DNA of 7,487 nucleotides from assembly GCA_003456125.1 (NCBI GenBank), contig DMPD01000170.1, positions 1 through 7,487 on the forward strand, in the 5' to 3' direction. This DNA is from Cyanobacteria bacterium UBA8156. GTDB lineage: Bacteria; Cyanobacteriota; Cyanobacteriia; Pseudanabaenales; Pseudanabaenaceae. The notes beneath the pieces were generated by a model. That model searched no databases. It was not told where the DNA came from and saw only the letters and a list, made by a program, of their open reading frames with translations. The translations under genes were made by a program, and so were the position numbers. The stretch's first letter is position 1. Each line of letters begins with the position of its first letter. Shown here one piece after another: positions 1 to 6,438 of this stretch.

Positions 1-954
1 GTCCCCCACCGTACTCTGCTCAATGTGGGAATACACAATGCGGGTGTTAGCCCCGACGGTACTATCGCGGATGTAGGTACCCGGCCCGATCTGGCTGTTG
101 GGGCCGATGGTGGTGTGGCCCCGCAGGTGGGTTTGGGGTTCAATCACCACATTGGGGGATAGCTCCACCGTATCGTCGATCGTGATGGACTCCGGCACAA
201 TCATGGTCACACCGGCCCGCATCCATTTTTCCCGCACCCGATCCAACAGTACCCGGTGGGCCCGCGCCAACTGCAGGCGATCGTTGATCCCCAGGCTTTC
301 TTCGTAGTCTGCCACATCCAGGGCATACACCGGCTGCAAATAGTTGAAAACTTCCGTCAGGTAATACTCTTTCTGGTCGTTGTTGGTGGTGAGTTTGGGC
401 AGGGCCGCCGCCAATTGCGGCCAATCAAAGCAGTAGATGCCGGCGCTCACCCGCCGATTTTGTCGCTGGGCTTCCGTACAGTCCCGATGCTCGACGATAA
501 ATTCAATCCGGTTGGTGTTGTCGCAAAACACCCGGCCGTATCCCGTGGGATCGGGCAGCAAGGCCGTTAATACCGTGGCCGCTGCTTTTTGCCGGCGATG
601 GAAGTCCACCAATTCCGCCAGGGTTTCCGGCCGTAACAAAGGCGTATCCCCCGTCGAAACCACCAGTTCCCCGGTAAACCCCGCCAAGGGTTCCAGCAAT
701 TGTTGGATGGCGTGACCCGTCCCCAACTGCGGTTCCTGCCGCACAAATTCCAAATCGGAAATGCCCTGCAAGGCGGCTTCCACCAAGTCAGCCCGATACC
801 CCACAATCGCAAATCGCCGATTGGGCTGCAAGCTGCAGGCTACCATCAAAGCCCGTTCGACCAGCGATCGCCCCCCCAAATCCTGCAACACTTTGGGGAT
901 GTCTGATTTCATGCGGGTGCCTTTGCCCGCCGCCAAGACCGCCACCGCCAACAT
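1..954 (-). CDS. glmU: Bifunctional GlmU (GlcNAc-1-P uridyltransferase / GlcN-1-P acetyltransferase), 3' end cut off by the window edge
   Basis: GlmU acetylates glucosamine-1-phosphate and then transfers UMP from UTP to give UDP-GlcNAc, the precursor of peptidoglycan and lipopolysaccharide, in the cytosol. The fragment encodes residues 1-318 with no internal stop. The nucleotidyltransferase domain is complete: [10 protein letters not shown] at 7-16 is the nucleotide-binding loop, QLGTGHA at 76-82, GDTPL at 102-106, [11 protein letters not shown] at about 191-201 and GINDRLQLA at 222-230. From about residue 255, isoleucine/valine-spaced hexapeptides mark the start of the left-handed beta helix. 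The acetyltransferase active site lies beyond the edge; family members are about 450 residues. I chose the ATG at 954 because it puts the nucleotide loop at the usual distance from the N-terminus. An in-frame ATG at 978 would add eight residues (MPGELWWP). It is the last visible gene of the minus-strand cluster, 44 nt after the phosphatase. Confidence 0.96.
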   Translation of the reverse strand, partial: MLAVAVLAAGKGTRMKSDIPKVLQDLGGRSLVERALMVACSLQPNRRFAIVGYRADLVEAALQGISDLEFVRQEPQLGTGHAIQQLLEPLAGFTGELVVSTGDTPLLRPETLAELVDFHRRQKAAATVLTALLPDPTGYGRVFCDNTNRIEFIVEHRDCTEAQRQNRRVSAGIYCFDWPQLAAALPKLTTNNDQKEYYLTEVFNYLQPVYALDVADYEESLGINDRLQLARAHRVLLDRVREKWMRAGVTMIVPESITIDDTVELSPNVVIEPQTHLRGHTTIGPNSQIGPGTYIRDSTVGANTRIVYSHIEQSTVGD

Positions 955-998
955 GGGCCACCACAATTCTCCCGGCATATTTTACCGGCGATTGTCCA

Positions 999-1706
999 TC
1001 AAGGTACTTCAAAATACACGGTGATTTCCTCGAGGGCCCGTACCCGGTTTTGGCGACGAAACACGTTGCTTTGGTATACCCGTCGGTTGTCTACATCCAA
1101 TGCTGTCAGCCAACCGCTTTTGGGGTGGTAAGCGCCGGTCTCGAGGTTCAGCCAACCGGCCCCCGCCGCCAACTGCCCCGGCTCTACCCCCGGAAACATA
1201 AACGTAATGGTATGGCCGGTAACGATCGTTTTATCTGGGAAGAAACGTTTGGGGCTACAAAAGAACGGCTCACGAATCCAGCAAAATTCTCGGATTCCCT
1301 GTTCGTGCAAGGGCAGGTCGGGGTCTACCCCTGCGTGCACCAGCCATACTTCCCCCAGGTCAAGGTAGGTCGGACGCTGCGCCATCCACGCCAAATGGGC
1401 GGGGGCCACCACCCCATCGGCATAGCTGGTTAGGGTTTTGCTGCCGCCGTTGGCCAGCCACCCCCGCCAAGCCATCGCCGTCGGCGGGTGTTGGTGCGCT
1501 TCTAAGCACATGTACTCGTGGTTCCCCAGCAGGGACTCGGTGGCTTGTACCATCACCCAGTCCACAACAGCGGCACTCTCTTCGCCACGATCGATCAGGT
1601 CTCCCAAAAAGTACAGGCGATCGCTCTTGGTGAGTCCCACAAATTCAAGGAGGGACATCAACCCGGCGTAGTGCCCATGGACATCCCCAACCACCAAGCG
1701 GCGCAA
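999..1706 (-). CDS. PPP-family metallophosphoesterase (serine/threonine protein phosphatase or Ap4A hydrolase type)
   Basis: A 235-residue calcineurin-like phosphoesterase with the full PPP signature: GDVHGHY at 7-13, GDLIDRG at 35-41, GNHE at 61-64, a metal-ligand-type histidine in LVHAG (H124) and TGH (H165). These residues bind a dinuclear metal centre that hydrolyses phosphoesters. The family includes bacterial protein phosphatases of the PrpA/lambda type and symmetrical Ap4A hydrolases, and the sequence alone does not settle the substrate. There is no signal peptide or membrane segment, so it is cytosolic. The start is a TTG. The only in-frame ATG near the N-terminus (Met17) would delete the first metal motif, an in-frame TAG lies upstream, and a GGGGGA ribosome-binding stretch sits about 7 nt before the TTG. 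It lies between rqcH (32 nt upstream) and glmU (44 nt downstream), probably co-transcribed. Confidence 0.9.
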   Translation of the reverse strand: MRRLVVGDVHGHYAGLMSLLEFVGLTKSDRLYFLGDLIDRGEESAAVVDWVMVQATESLLGNHEYMCLEAHQHPPTAMAWRGWLANGGSKTLTSYADGVVAPAHLAWMAQRPTYLDLGEVWLVHAGVDPDLPLHEQGIREFCWIREPFFCSPKRFFPDKTIVTGHTITFMFPGVEPGQLAAGAGWLNLETGAYHPKSGWLTALDVDNRRVYQSNVFRRQNRVRALEEITVYFEVP

Positions 1707-1738
1707 GGTTTTTCCCCCAGATTTCAGCTCCTATCAGC

Positions 1739-3439
1739 CTAGCATAGGGGTTCGGGTGCGACGGTGGCCGGCTCGCCCCACACCACCTGCTCGTGGCGGT
1801 AGGCAACCATGCCGGGCTTGGCCCCCTTGGGCTTGAATAGGTGTTGCGGCTTTACCCAGACTACAGGAACCCGATCGCTGAGGCGGGCCCGGCTGTAATG
1901 GGCGGCCAGATTGGCCGCATACTGCAAATCTTGGGGTTCTGGCGGGGTTTGCGGTGCCAGCCGCAACAGGACGTGGCTGCCGGGAATTTCCTGGGCGTGC
2001 AACCAAATGTCCCAGGTCTGAGCCTCTCGCCACAGCCAATCGTTTTGGCGGTTGTTGCGACCGACCCACACTTCCCAACCGTTGGGGCTGGTGTAGCGCC
2101 GGCAGGCGGGGATGGCTTTGGGTTTGGCCTTGGGGCGGCTGGGGGCCGTCCAATAACCTTGCTCCACCAATTCCGCTTCGGTTTCCAGTAAGGTTTCCGG
2201 ATCGTTTTCGCCGAGTTCTAGGGTGGCGGCCACCTGCTCCAAGTAGGCGATTTCCGCCGTCACAGCGGCCAACAGGGGGGCCAACACATCCCGCGATCGC
2301 CGTAGTTTTTGGTACTGGCGGTACCGGGCTTGAGCATTTTGTAAACCGGTAGTGGCGGGGTCTAGGGTTACAGTCCGGGGCTCCCCGGTGGCAAAATCCG
2401 GCAAGGTGATGGCGGCTAATCCCGGCTGCCAGAGGTGCAGGTGGGCCATCAACAAGTCGGCTTCGGCCCGCAGGGCATCGGCGGTCTCGCTGCGGGCCAG
2501 GCGATCGCGAAATCCCTCGGCTTTGCGCTGGAGTTTGGCCACCTGCGCTTGCATCCCCTGCCGCAGTTGCTGCGCCAAGTGGCGATCGGTTTCTTGCTGC
2601 AACCGAACTTCGTAATAGTCTGCCACGACCGCACTGGGGCCCGCACCGCCCCCCGTCCAGGCCAAGCCGTAGCCGGTAGCGGTTGCCTGCAATTGCAGGG
2701 TTTCATCGGCGATCGCCCGCAACCACCGTTGCCACACCGCAAACCCCCGTTCCCAGTCCGCCGCCGTGAGGGTATGGGGATCCGTCTTCAGGGAAAATCC
2801 CACTTGGGCCCACAACCCCTCCACCAAAGCGGTACTCACGCCCCGATAGGCCGACAAGGTAGCCTTCCCCAAAGGCAACCCCAACACCGTCAGGCGATCG
2901 CGCCATACCGCCAACGGCTCGGCGCGATCTGGGTTGGCGGCCAGGCGCGGCGGCGGCAATTGATAGGGCTCCCCTGTCTGCACCGATCGCAACCGGGACT
3001 GGCGATCGCCCACCTGACGGGCCGCGGCCACCACCATTCCTTCCCCATTCACCAATACCGCATTGCTGTATTGCCCCACAATTTCCAGGTAGAGGTACCA
3101 GCGGGGAGGGTCACCCGGCCGCTCGGCAAAATCAAACCGCAACACCCGCTCCCACGGTGCGGCCGGGACCACCGTCACCAACACCAACCCCTGTACCTGG
3201 TGCCCCACCTGCTGCCGAAAGGCAAACGTATCGGGGCGACGGGGGGGCAAACCGCTCCAACCAAACCGCGCCGCCTGGGGATGCCACGACAACGTGAGAC
3301 CCTGCTTACCGGTAAACGTCCGCAACAACAACACCAGGGTAAAGCGATCGGGCTGCAACACCTGCTCGACCCGCCCCGGTAACCGGGCGCGCACCTCCAC
3401 CGCCACGGCCACGGCCGCCGTAAAATCAAACGGTTGCAT
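1739..3439 (-). CDS. rqcH: RqcH / NFACT family protein (ribosome quality control; older name fibronectin-binding protein A homologue)
   Basis: RqcH homologues (NFACT; Rqc2/NEMF in eukaryotes) bind obstructed 50S subunits carrying peptidyl-tRNA and recruit tRNA-Ala to add C-terminal alanine tails that mark the stalled peptide for degradation. The 566 residues match the family's usual length of about 570. The NFACT-N domain is at about 1-160, with W96-E97-R98 where Bacillus RqcH has D97-R98. A helix-hairpin-helix-like part follows (about 170-220), then charged coiled-coil-forming segments (about 275-330 and 365-405), then a basic linker (PSRPKAKPKA, 433-442). The C-terminal NFACT-R domain (about 447-560) is very clear: NGWEVWVGRNNRQND at 453-467, DIWLHAQEIPGSHVLL at 477-492, KPKGAKPGMV at 536-545. 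The ATG at 3439 lies 18 nt after the stop of the small upstream gene and has no clear Shine-Dalgarno, so it may be translationally coupled. The fibronectin-binding name is historical and does not fit a cytosolic cyanobacterial protein. Confidence 0.94.
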   Translation of the reverse strand: MQPFDFTAAVAVAVEVRARLPGRVEQVLQPDRFTLVLLLRTFTGKQGLTLSWHPQAARFGWSGLPPRRPDTFAFRQQVGHQVQGLVLVTVVPAAPWERVLRFDFAERPGDPPRWYLYLEIVGQYSNAVLVNGEGMVVAAARQVGDRQSRLRSVQTGEPYQLPPPRLAANPDRAEPLAVWRDRLTVLGLPLGKATLSAYRGVSTALVEGLWAQVGFSLKTDPHTLTAADWERGFAVWQRWLRAIADETLQLQATATGYGLAWTGGGAGPSAVVADYYEVRLQQETDRHLAQQLRQGMQAQVAKLQRKAEGFRDRLARSETADALRAEADLLMAHLHLWQPGLAAITLPDFATGEPRTVTLDPATTGLQNAQARYRQYQKLRRSRDVLAPLLAAVTAEIAYLEQVAATLELGENDPETLLETEAELVEQGYWTAPSRPKAKPKAIPACRRYTSPNGWEVWVGRNNRQNDWLWREAQTWDIWLHAQEIPGSHVLLRLAPQTPPEPQDLQYAANLAAHYSRARLSDRVPVVWVKPQHLFKPKGAKPGMVAYRHEQVVWGEPATVAPEPLC

Positions 3440-3457
3440 AGCCGAAATTGGTCTAGG

Positions 3458-3769
3458 CTAATCCACTTCCGGGCGAGGTCGCAACTGCTCCGATTCGTGG
3501 CATTCCTCCGAAGTCAGCAAATCTTGAGAAGAAAGCGTGCCCTTCGGCACCACCGACAGCCGGTTGGCCACCGCGCCAATGCTCTCCAGGCGTACCATCT
3601 CCTCCCACGAGCACACCTCGTCTTCGTCCTCGGTCTCATAGCGGATGGTAACCACGTCTCCTTCAATATCCAGGATGCGCGCCCGATCTAACCATCGCCC
3701 CTGATCCCGCAGATACACCCACACATCGCTCTTGGCTTCGCAGAGTTGGTAGATTTTGCGGTGCAACAT
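3458..3769 (-). CDS. Small conserved-looking cyanobacterial protein of unknown function, 103 residues
   Basis: The protein begins MLHRKIYQLC and has a compact core of about residues 1-72 (VWVYLRDQGRWLDRARILDI, then EGDVVTIRYETEDEDEVCSW, then EEMVRLESIGAV). It looks like a small beta-barrel followed by an acidic stretch. The tail of about 30 residues is hydrophilic and low in structure. From memory it resembles a small family common in cyanobacteria and annotated only as a domain of unknown function (DUF6679, unchecked). No catalytic motif, signal peptide or membrane span is visible. I start it at the ATG at 3769. AGGGGA lies about 9 nt upstream, and the conserved-looking part begins there. 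A longer reading from 3826 adds 19 residues that look unlike the rest and would place the ribosome site inside the gene. It is the first gene of the minus-strand cluster, 18 nt before rqcH, which makes a link to translation or RNA binding plausible but unproven. Confidence 0.8.
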   Translation of the reverse strand: MLHRKIYQLCEAKSDVWVYLRDQGRWLDRARILDIEGDVVTIRYETEDEDEVCSWEEMVRLESIGAVANRLSVVPKGTLSSQDLLTSEECHESEQLRPRPEVD

Positions 3770-3842
3770 TTGTTCGATTCCCCTGAAGTCTAGTAGGCAT
3801 TCCCCCGCTCCCGGGCAGAAGTCCAATGAATCTTGCGCTCTC

Positions 3843-3872
3843 TAGCCTCATATAGCCTCATATAGCCTTATG
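3843..3872. repeat. 10-bp tandem repeat, three copies
   Basis: TAGCCTCATA occurs twice perfectly (3843-3852, 3853-3862) and a third time as TAGCCTTATG (3863-3872). On the minus strand each perfect copy, with the next base, supplies a TATATG hexamer, at one helical-turn spacing. Confidence 0.85.
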
Positions 3873-3876
3873 TAAA
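3849..3876 (-). promoter_or_regulatory. Possible sigma70-type promoter for the minus-strand operon
   Basis: On the minus strand TTTACA (3876-3871, 5/6 to TTGACA) is followed after 16 bp by TATATG (3854-3849, 4/6 to TATAAT), about 80 bp upstream of the ATG at 3769. The -10 lies inside a 10-bp tandem repeat, so an identical -10-like hexamer recurs one helical turn away. This is the best candidate seen, but the match is modest. Confidence 0.3.
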
Positions 3877-3887
3877 GACTTATATTA

Positions 3888-3909
3888 AGCCTTACCTGAG
3901 CCTTACTTG
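3888..3909. repeat. 11-bp tandem duplication
   Basis: AGCCTTACCTG (3888-3898) is followed directly by AGCCTTACTTG (3899-3909), one mismatch. It shares AGCCTTA with the neighbouring 10-bp repeat, so the two may have a common origin. Confidence 0.7.
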
Positions 3910-3991
3910 CCAAAAACGGCTACGGGTTGAAATCTTCCCCCGGAGCTAGCCCCAGCAATGTGCCTTAAAAGTCTGCCCCCAAAGTTTCCCT

Positions 3992-4015
3992 TGAACTCTT
4001 TGCTGAACTCTTTGC
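3992..4015. repeat. 12-bp perfect tandem duplication
   Basis: TGAACTCTTTGC occurs twice with no gap (3992-4003 and 4004-4015). The sequence is unrelated to the larger 12-bp array downstream. Confidence 0.85.
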
Positions 4016-4043
4016 GAAACACGAGACCCGCGAATTGCGAAAC

Positions 4044-4103
4044 CCGTGAAACGTTAGCCCATGAAAAGTTGGGCAATGAAAAGTTAACCAGTAAAAAGCT
4101 AGA
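4044..4103. repeat. Degenerate 15-bp tandem repeat, four copies
   Basis: The units are 4044-4058 (CCGTGAAACGTTAGC), 4059-4073 (CCATGAAAAGTTGGG), 4074-4088 (CAATGAAAAGTTAAC) and 4089-4103 (CAGTAAAAAGCTAGA). The shared core is TGAAAAGTT, read on the other strand as AACTTTTCA. The copies have clearly diverged, so this array is older than, or less often homogenised than, the GGGG-containing array next to it. A weaker related stretch may precede it from about 4029. Confidence 0.75.
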
Positions 4104-4123
4104 CCAAGTCTGGGGTGCCTGCT

Positions 4124-4230
4124 CTAGGTCACAATTCTGGGTCACAATCTGGCGGACAGTCTGGGGTACAGTCTGGGGTACAGTCTGGGGTACAGTCTGG
4201 GGTACAGTCTGGGGTACAGTCTGGGGTACA
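4124..4230. repeat. 12-bp tandem array (CTGGGGTACAGT), five full copies plus a 10-bp partial, with decayed copies on one flank
   Basis: CTGGGGTACAGT repeats perfectly from 4161 to 4220, and a sixth copy stops after 10 bp (4221-4230). Upstream the repeat decays: 4149-4160 has two mismatches, 4137-4148 three, and 4124-4136 (CTAGGTCACAATT) more. The plus strand has GGGG once per unit. The unit contains no stop codon in any of the six frames, so it creates spurious long ORFs. Confidence 0.97.
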
Positions 4231-4259
4231 GGTTGAACCCGGGACGGGAGGATGTCAGG

Positions 4260-4337
4260 ATGCTTACCAATCTTGTTCAATTTTTCGGTTTGGAGCGTGC
4301 GGTGGTCAGCTCAAACGAGAGCATTGGCTTATTGTAA
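4260..4337 (+). CDS. Possible 25-residue small ORF upstream of plsX
   Basis: An ATG at 4260 opens a 25-codon frame ending in TAA at 4335-4337. It reads MLTNLVQFFGLERAVVSSNE followed by SIGLL. GGGAGG at 4246-4251 lies 8 nt before the ATG, one of the best Shine-Dalgarno matches in the window and better than those of plsX, fabH or holB. I recognise no family. The frame is short enough to arise by chance, and the GC-rich match could be coincidence. If real, it could be a leader peptide or a small membrane-associated peptide, but nothing here tests that. Confidence 0.2.
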   Translation: MLTNLVQFFGLERAVVSSNESIGLL

Positions 4338-4361
4338 CCGACGACCGCCGCAATCGAAAAC

Positions 4362-4377
4362 CGTGATGACCATCACA
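4362..4377. promoter_or_regulatory. CRP-family (SyCRP1-like) binding site candidate upstream of plsX
   Basis: CGTGA-N6-TCACA (4362-4377) matches the CRP half-site pair TGTGA-N6-TCACA at 9 of 10 positions, and GTGATG/CATCAC is a perfect 6-bp inverted repeat around two bases. It lies 7 bp before TAAGAT (4384-4389), a weak -10-like hexamer, and about 50 bp before the plsX ATG. If that hexamer is the real -10, the site would overlap the core promoter and suggest repression. Confidence 0.35.
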
Positions 4378-4425
4378 AGCTGGTAAGATGAACGCGGCAG
4401 GTTTTCCCTACGGGATTGCGTTGGC

Positions 4426-5472
4426 ATGAGAATTGCGGTAGATGCCATGGGGGGCGATCGGGCCCCCGCCGAAATTGTGGCCGGAGCGGTAATGGCTCAA
4501 GACCGGCTGGCAGCTCAAATGGTGTTGGTGGGCGATCGCGCGGCGATCGCGGCTTGCTTAGAAAAGCACTGCCAGCAATACTCCCAAGCCGTCCAGAAAA
4601 TTGAAATCTGCGATGCCGAAGGGGCGATCGCCATGGACGAAGAGCCCTTGGAAGCCCTGCGGCGCAAGCCCAAATCCTCCATCGCCGTGGCCATGGACTT
4701 GGTCAAGAAAAAGGAAGCCGACGCGGTGGTTTCGGCGGGCCATACGGGGGCGGCCATGGTGGCGGCCTCCCTGCGCTTGGGGCGATTGCCGGGGGTGGAT
4801 CGGGCGGCGATCGGGGCCTTTTTGCCGACGGCCATCCCCCACAAACCGGTATTGTTGTTGGATGTGGGGGCCAACGTCGATTGCCGGCCCAAATTTCTGG
4901 AGCAATTTGCCTTGATGGGTTCCATCTATTGCCGCTACGCTTTGGGGGTAGCCGAACCCAAAATCGGTTTGTTGAACATTGGCGAAGAAGCCAGCAAGGG
5001 GAACGACTTGGCGGTGCGGGTACACCAAGCCCTCCAGGATGACCCCCGCCTTTGTTTTGTGGGGAATGCGGAAGGGCGGGACGTGCTGAGCGGTCGGTTC
5101 GATGCTGTCATCTGCGATGGTTTCATGGGCAACGTGCTGCTGAAATTTGCCGAGGGGGTGGGTCTCCTGGCCATGCAAATCCTCAAGGAAGAGTTGCCGC
5201 GGGGGGCCCTCGGCAAATTGGGGTCGCTGCTGCTGCGGGGGAACTTCAAGCGCATCAAACAACGCATGGACTACGACGAATACGGCGGAGCCTTGTTGTT
5301 GGGAGTAGCCGGCATTTGCGTCATTGGCCATGGCAGTTCCAAAGGTACCAGCGTGTACAACGCCATCCGGGTGGCCAGCGATGCCGTGCGCAGCCAGTTG
5401 ATCGATCGCCTGCGGGAAGAAATCGCCAAAACGCCGGTGCCCACTCCCAGCCGCGAACCCGCAGACTCCTAA
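4426..5472 (+). CDS. plsX: Phosphate acyltransferase PlsX (acyl-ACP:phosphate acyltransferase)
   Basis: PlsX converts acyl-ACP and phosphate to acyl-phosphate, the acyl donor for PlsY in the first step of phosphatidic acid synthesis. It is a peripheral membrane enzyme. The 348 residues are typical in length. Family motifs are intact and in order: MRIAVDAMGGDRAP at 1-14, VVSAGHTGAAM at 101-111, LLLDVGANVDCRP at 143-155, GLLNIGEEASKGND at 181-194, DGFMGNVLLKFAEG at 231-244, YDEYGGALLLGV at 283-294 and GHGSSKG at 301-307. The start is fixed by MRIAVDAMGGD, the conserved N-terminus. The upstream ribosome site is weak (GGGA about 10 nt before the ATG). The gene is rich in HIP1 sites, including two copies 10 bp apart near 4532-4549. 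It is followed 11 nt later by fabH, a common pairing that joins fatty-acid initiation to phospholipid entry. Confidence 0.98.
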   Translation: MRIAVDAMGGDRAPAEIVAGAVMAQDRLAAQMVLVGDRAAIAACLEKHCQQYSQAVQKIEICDAEGAIAMDEEPLEALRRKPKSSIAVAMDLVKKKEADAVVSAGHTGAAMVAASLRLGRLPGVDRAAIGAFLPTAIPHKPVLLLDVGANVDCRPKFLEQFALMGSIYCRYALGVAEPKIGLLNIGEEASKGNDLAVRVHQALQDDPRLCFVGNAEGRDVLSGRFDAVICDGFMGNVLLKFAEGVGLLAMQILKEELPRGALGKLGSLLLRGNFKRIKQRMDYDEYGGALLLGVAGICVIGHGSSKGTSVYNAIRVASDAVRSQLIDRLREEIAKTPVPTPSREPADS

Positions 5473-5483
5473 CGCCAAAATTC

Positions 5484-6434
5484 ATGACCACAACCGGAGT
5501 ACGCATTTGGGGCTACGGGGCAGCCGTCCCGGCCCGTCGGGTAACCAACGAGGAGCTAAGCCGGCGGGTGGAGACCACCGACGAATGGATTCAGGAACGC
5601 ACCGGCATTCGCGAACGGCGGGTGCTGGGGCAAGGCGAATCTTTGGCCCTCTTGGCCGCTCAGGCCGGCGAGCAGGCCCTGGCCCACACCGGCCTCACCC
5701 CCAACGATGTGGATTTGATTTTGTTGGCCACCTCCACCCCCGACGATTTGTTTGGGTCGGCTCCCCAGGTGCAGGCGTTGTTGGGGGCGACCCGAGCCCT
5801 CGCGTTTGACCTGACGGCGGCCTGTTCGGGGTTTGCCTTTGCCTTGGTGACGGCGGCCCAGTTTGTGCAAGCTGGCACGTACCAAAATGTCTTGGTAATT
5901 GGGGCCGATGTGCTGACGCGGTGGGTGGATTGGGGCGATCGCCGCACCTGCATTTTGTTTGGGGACGGGGCTGGTGCCGTTGTGGTATCCGCGTCTCCAG
6001 TCAACCACTGGCTGGGCTGGGACGGGGGCACCAATGGCCAAGATGGTCATCTGCTGGAATTGGCCTACCGCGGGGAACACTATGGCCCGGTGGACATGAA
6101 CGGGCGAGAGGTGTATCGGTTTGCCGTGACAACGGTGCCGGAGGTGTTGGCCAAAGCCCTGCACCGGGCCGGCTTGACCATCCCCGACGTGGATTGGTGG
6201 ATTTTGCATCAGGCCAACCAACGCATCTTGGATGCTGTGGCCCAGCGTTTGGGGATTCCTCCAGCCCAAACCGTCAGCCACATGGGAGATTACGGCAACA
6301 CTTCCGCCGCTTCCATTCCCCTTGCTTTAGCGGAGATCGCCAGCCAAGGACAATTGCAGTCAGGCCAAACCGTGGCGATCGCCGGCTTTGGGGCGGGGCT
6401 GAGTTGGGGGGCCGCCATTTTTCGTTGGGGCTAG
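5484..6434 (+). CDS. fabH: Beta-ketoacyl-ACP synthase III (FabH)
   Basis: FabH condenses acetyl-CoA with malonyl-ACP to start type II fatty-acid synthesis in the cytosol. The product is 316 residues, very close to the 317 of E. coli FabH. The catalytic triad is complete: Cys114 in LTAACSGFAFA, His242 in ILHQANQRI and Asn272 in DYGNTSAASIP. TTDEWIQERTGIRERR at 31-46 is the CoA-binding entrance motif, and GFGAGLSWGA at 301-310 closes the thiolase fold. I start at the ATG at 5484, where similarity to the family begins (GVRIWGYGAAVPARRVTNEE). The same frame stays open far upstream inside plsX, but that stretch is only a shadow. The spacer after plsX has no obvious Shine-Dalgarno, which fits translational coupling. 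The TAG stop is 4 bp before a five-copy 14-bp repeat. fabD does not follow directly. Confidence 0.98.
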   Translation: MTTTGVRIWGYGAAVPARRVTNEELSRRVETTDEWIQERTGIRERRVLGQGESLALLAAQAGEQALAHTGLTPNDVDLILLATSTPDDLFGSAPQVQALLGATRALAFDLTAACSGFAFALVTAAQFVQAGTYQNVLVIGADVLTRWVDWGDRRTCILFGDGAGAVVVSASPVNHWLGWDGGTNGQDGHLLELAYRGEHYGPVDMNGREVYRFAVTTVPEVLAKALHRAGLTIPDVDWWILHQANQRILDAVAQRLGIPPAQTVSHMGDYGNTSAASIPLALAEIASQGQLQSGQTVAIAGFGAGLSWGAAIFRWG

Positions 6435-6438
6435 GCTT

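Larger units (their letters stand above)
3770..4425. other. Divergent intergenic region filled with short tandem repeats; no convincing large gene
   Basis: These 656 bp separate the two divergent operons. Several open frames cross them on both strands, but they depend on tandem repeats whose units contain no stop in any frame, and their translations are low-complexity (TVPQ or GVQS repeats). I see no domain, no convincing start and no coding-like composition. The region holds a 10-bp repeat (3843-3872), an 11-bp duplication (3888-3909), a 12-bp duplication (3992-4015), a 15-bp array (4044-4103), a 12-bp array (4124-4230), one tiny ORF with a good ribosome site (4260-4337) and a CRP-like palindrome (4362-4377). 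Base composition is more AT-rich than the genes at both ends. Confidence 0.75.

Noticed and set aside
4161..4230. NtcA sites (GTA-N8-TAC) in the 12-bp array
   Set aside because: GTA and TAC recur because GTAC is in each unit, but the spacing is N10, not N8.
3903..4280. Minus-strand 125-codon frame with TVPQ repeats
   Set aside because: It is produced by the 12-bp array, whose unit has no stop in any frame; there is no ribosome site, no domain, and the rest is low-complexity.
3958..4366. Plus-strand frames with WGTV or GVQS repeats and xEKLx pentads
   Set aside because: Same cause: tandem repeats of 12 and 15 bp, both multiples of three, give periodic peptides in every frame.
5052..5483. N-terminal extension of the fabH frame inside plsX
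   Set aside because: It overlaps the well-conserved plsX coding sequence in another frame; FabH similarity begins only at the ATG at 5484.
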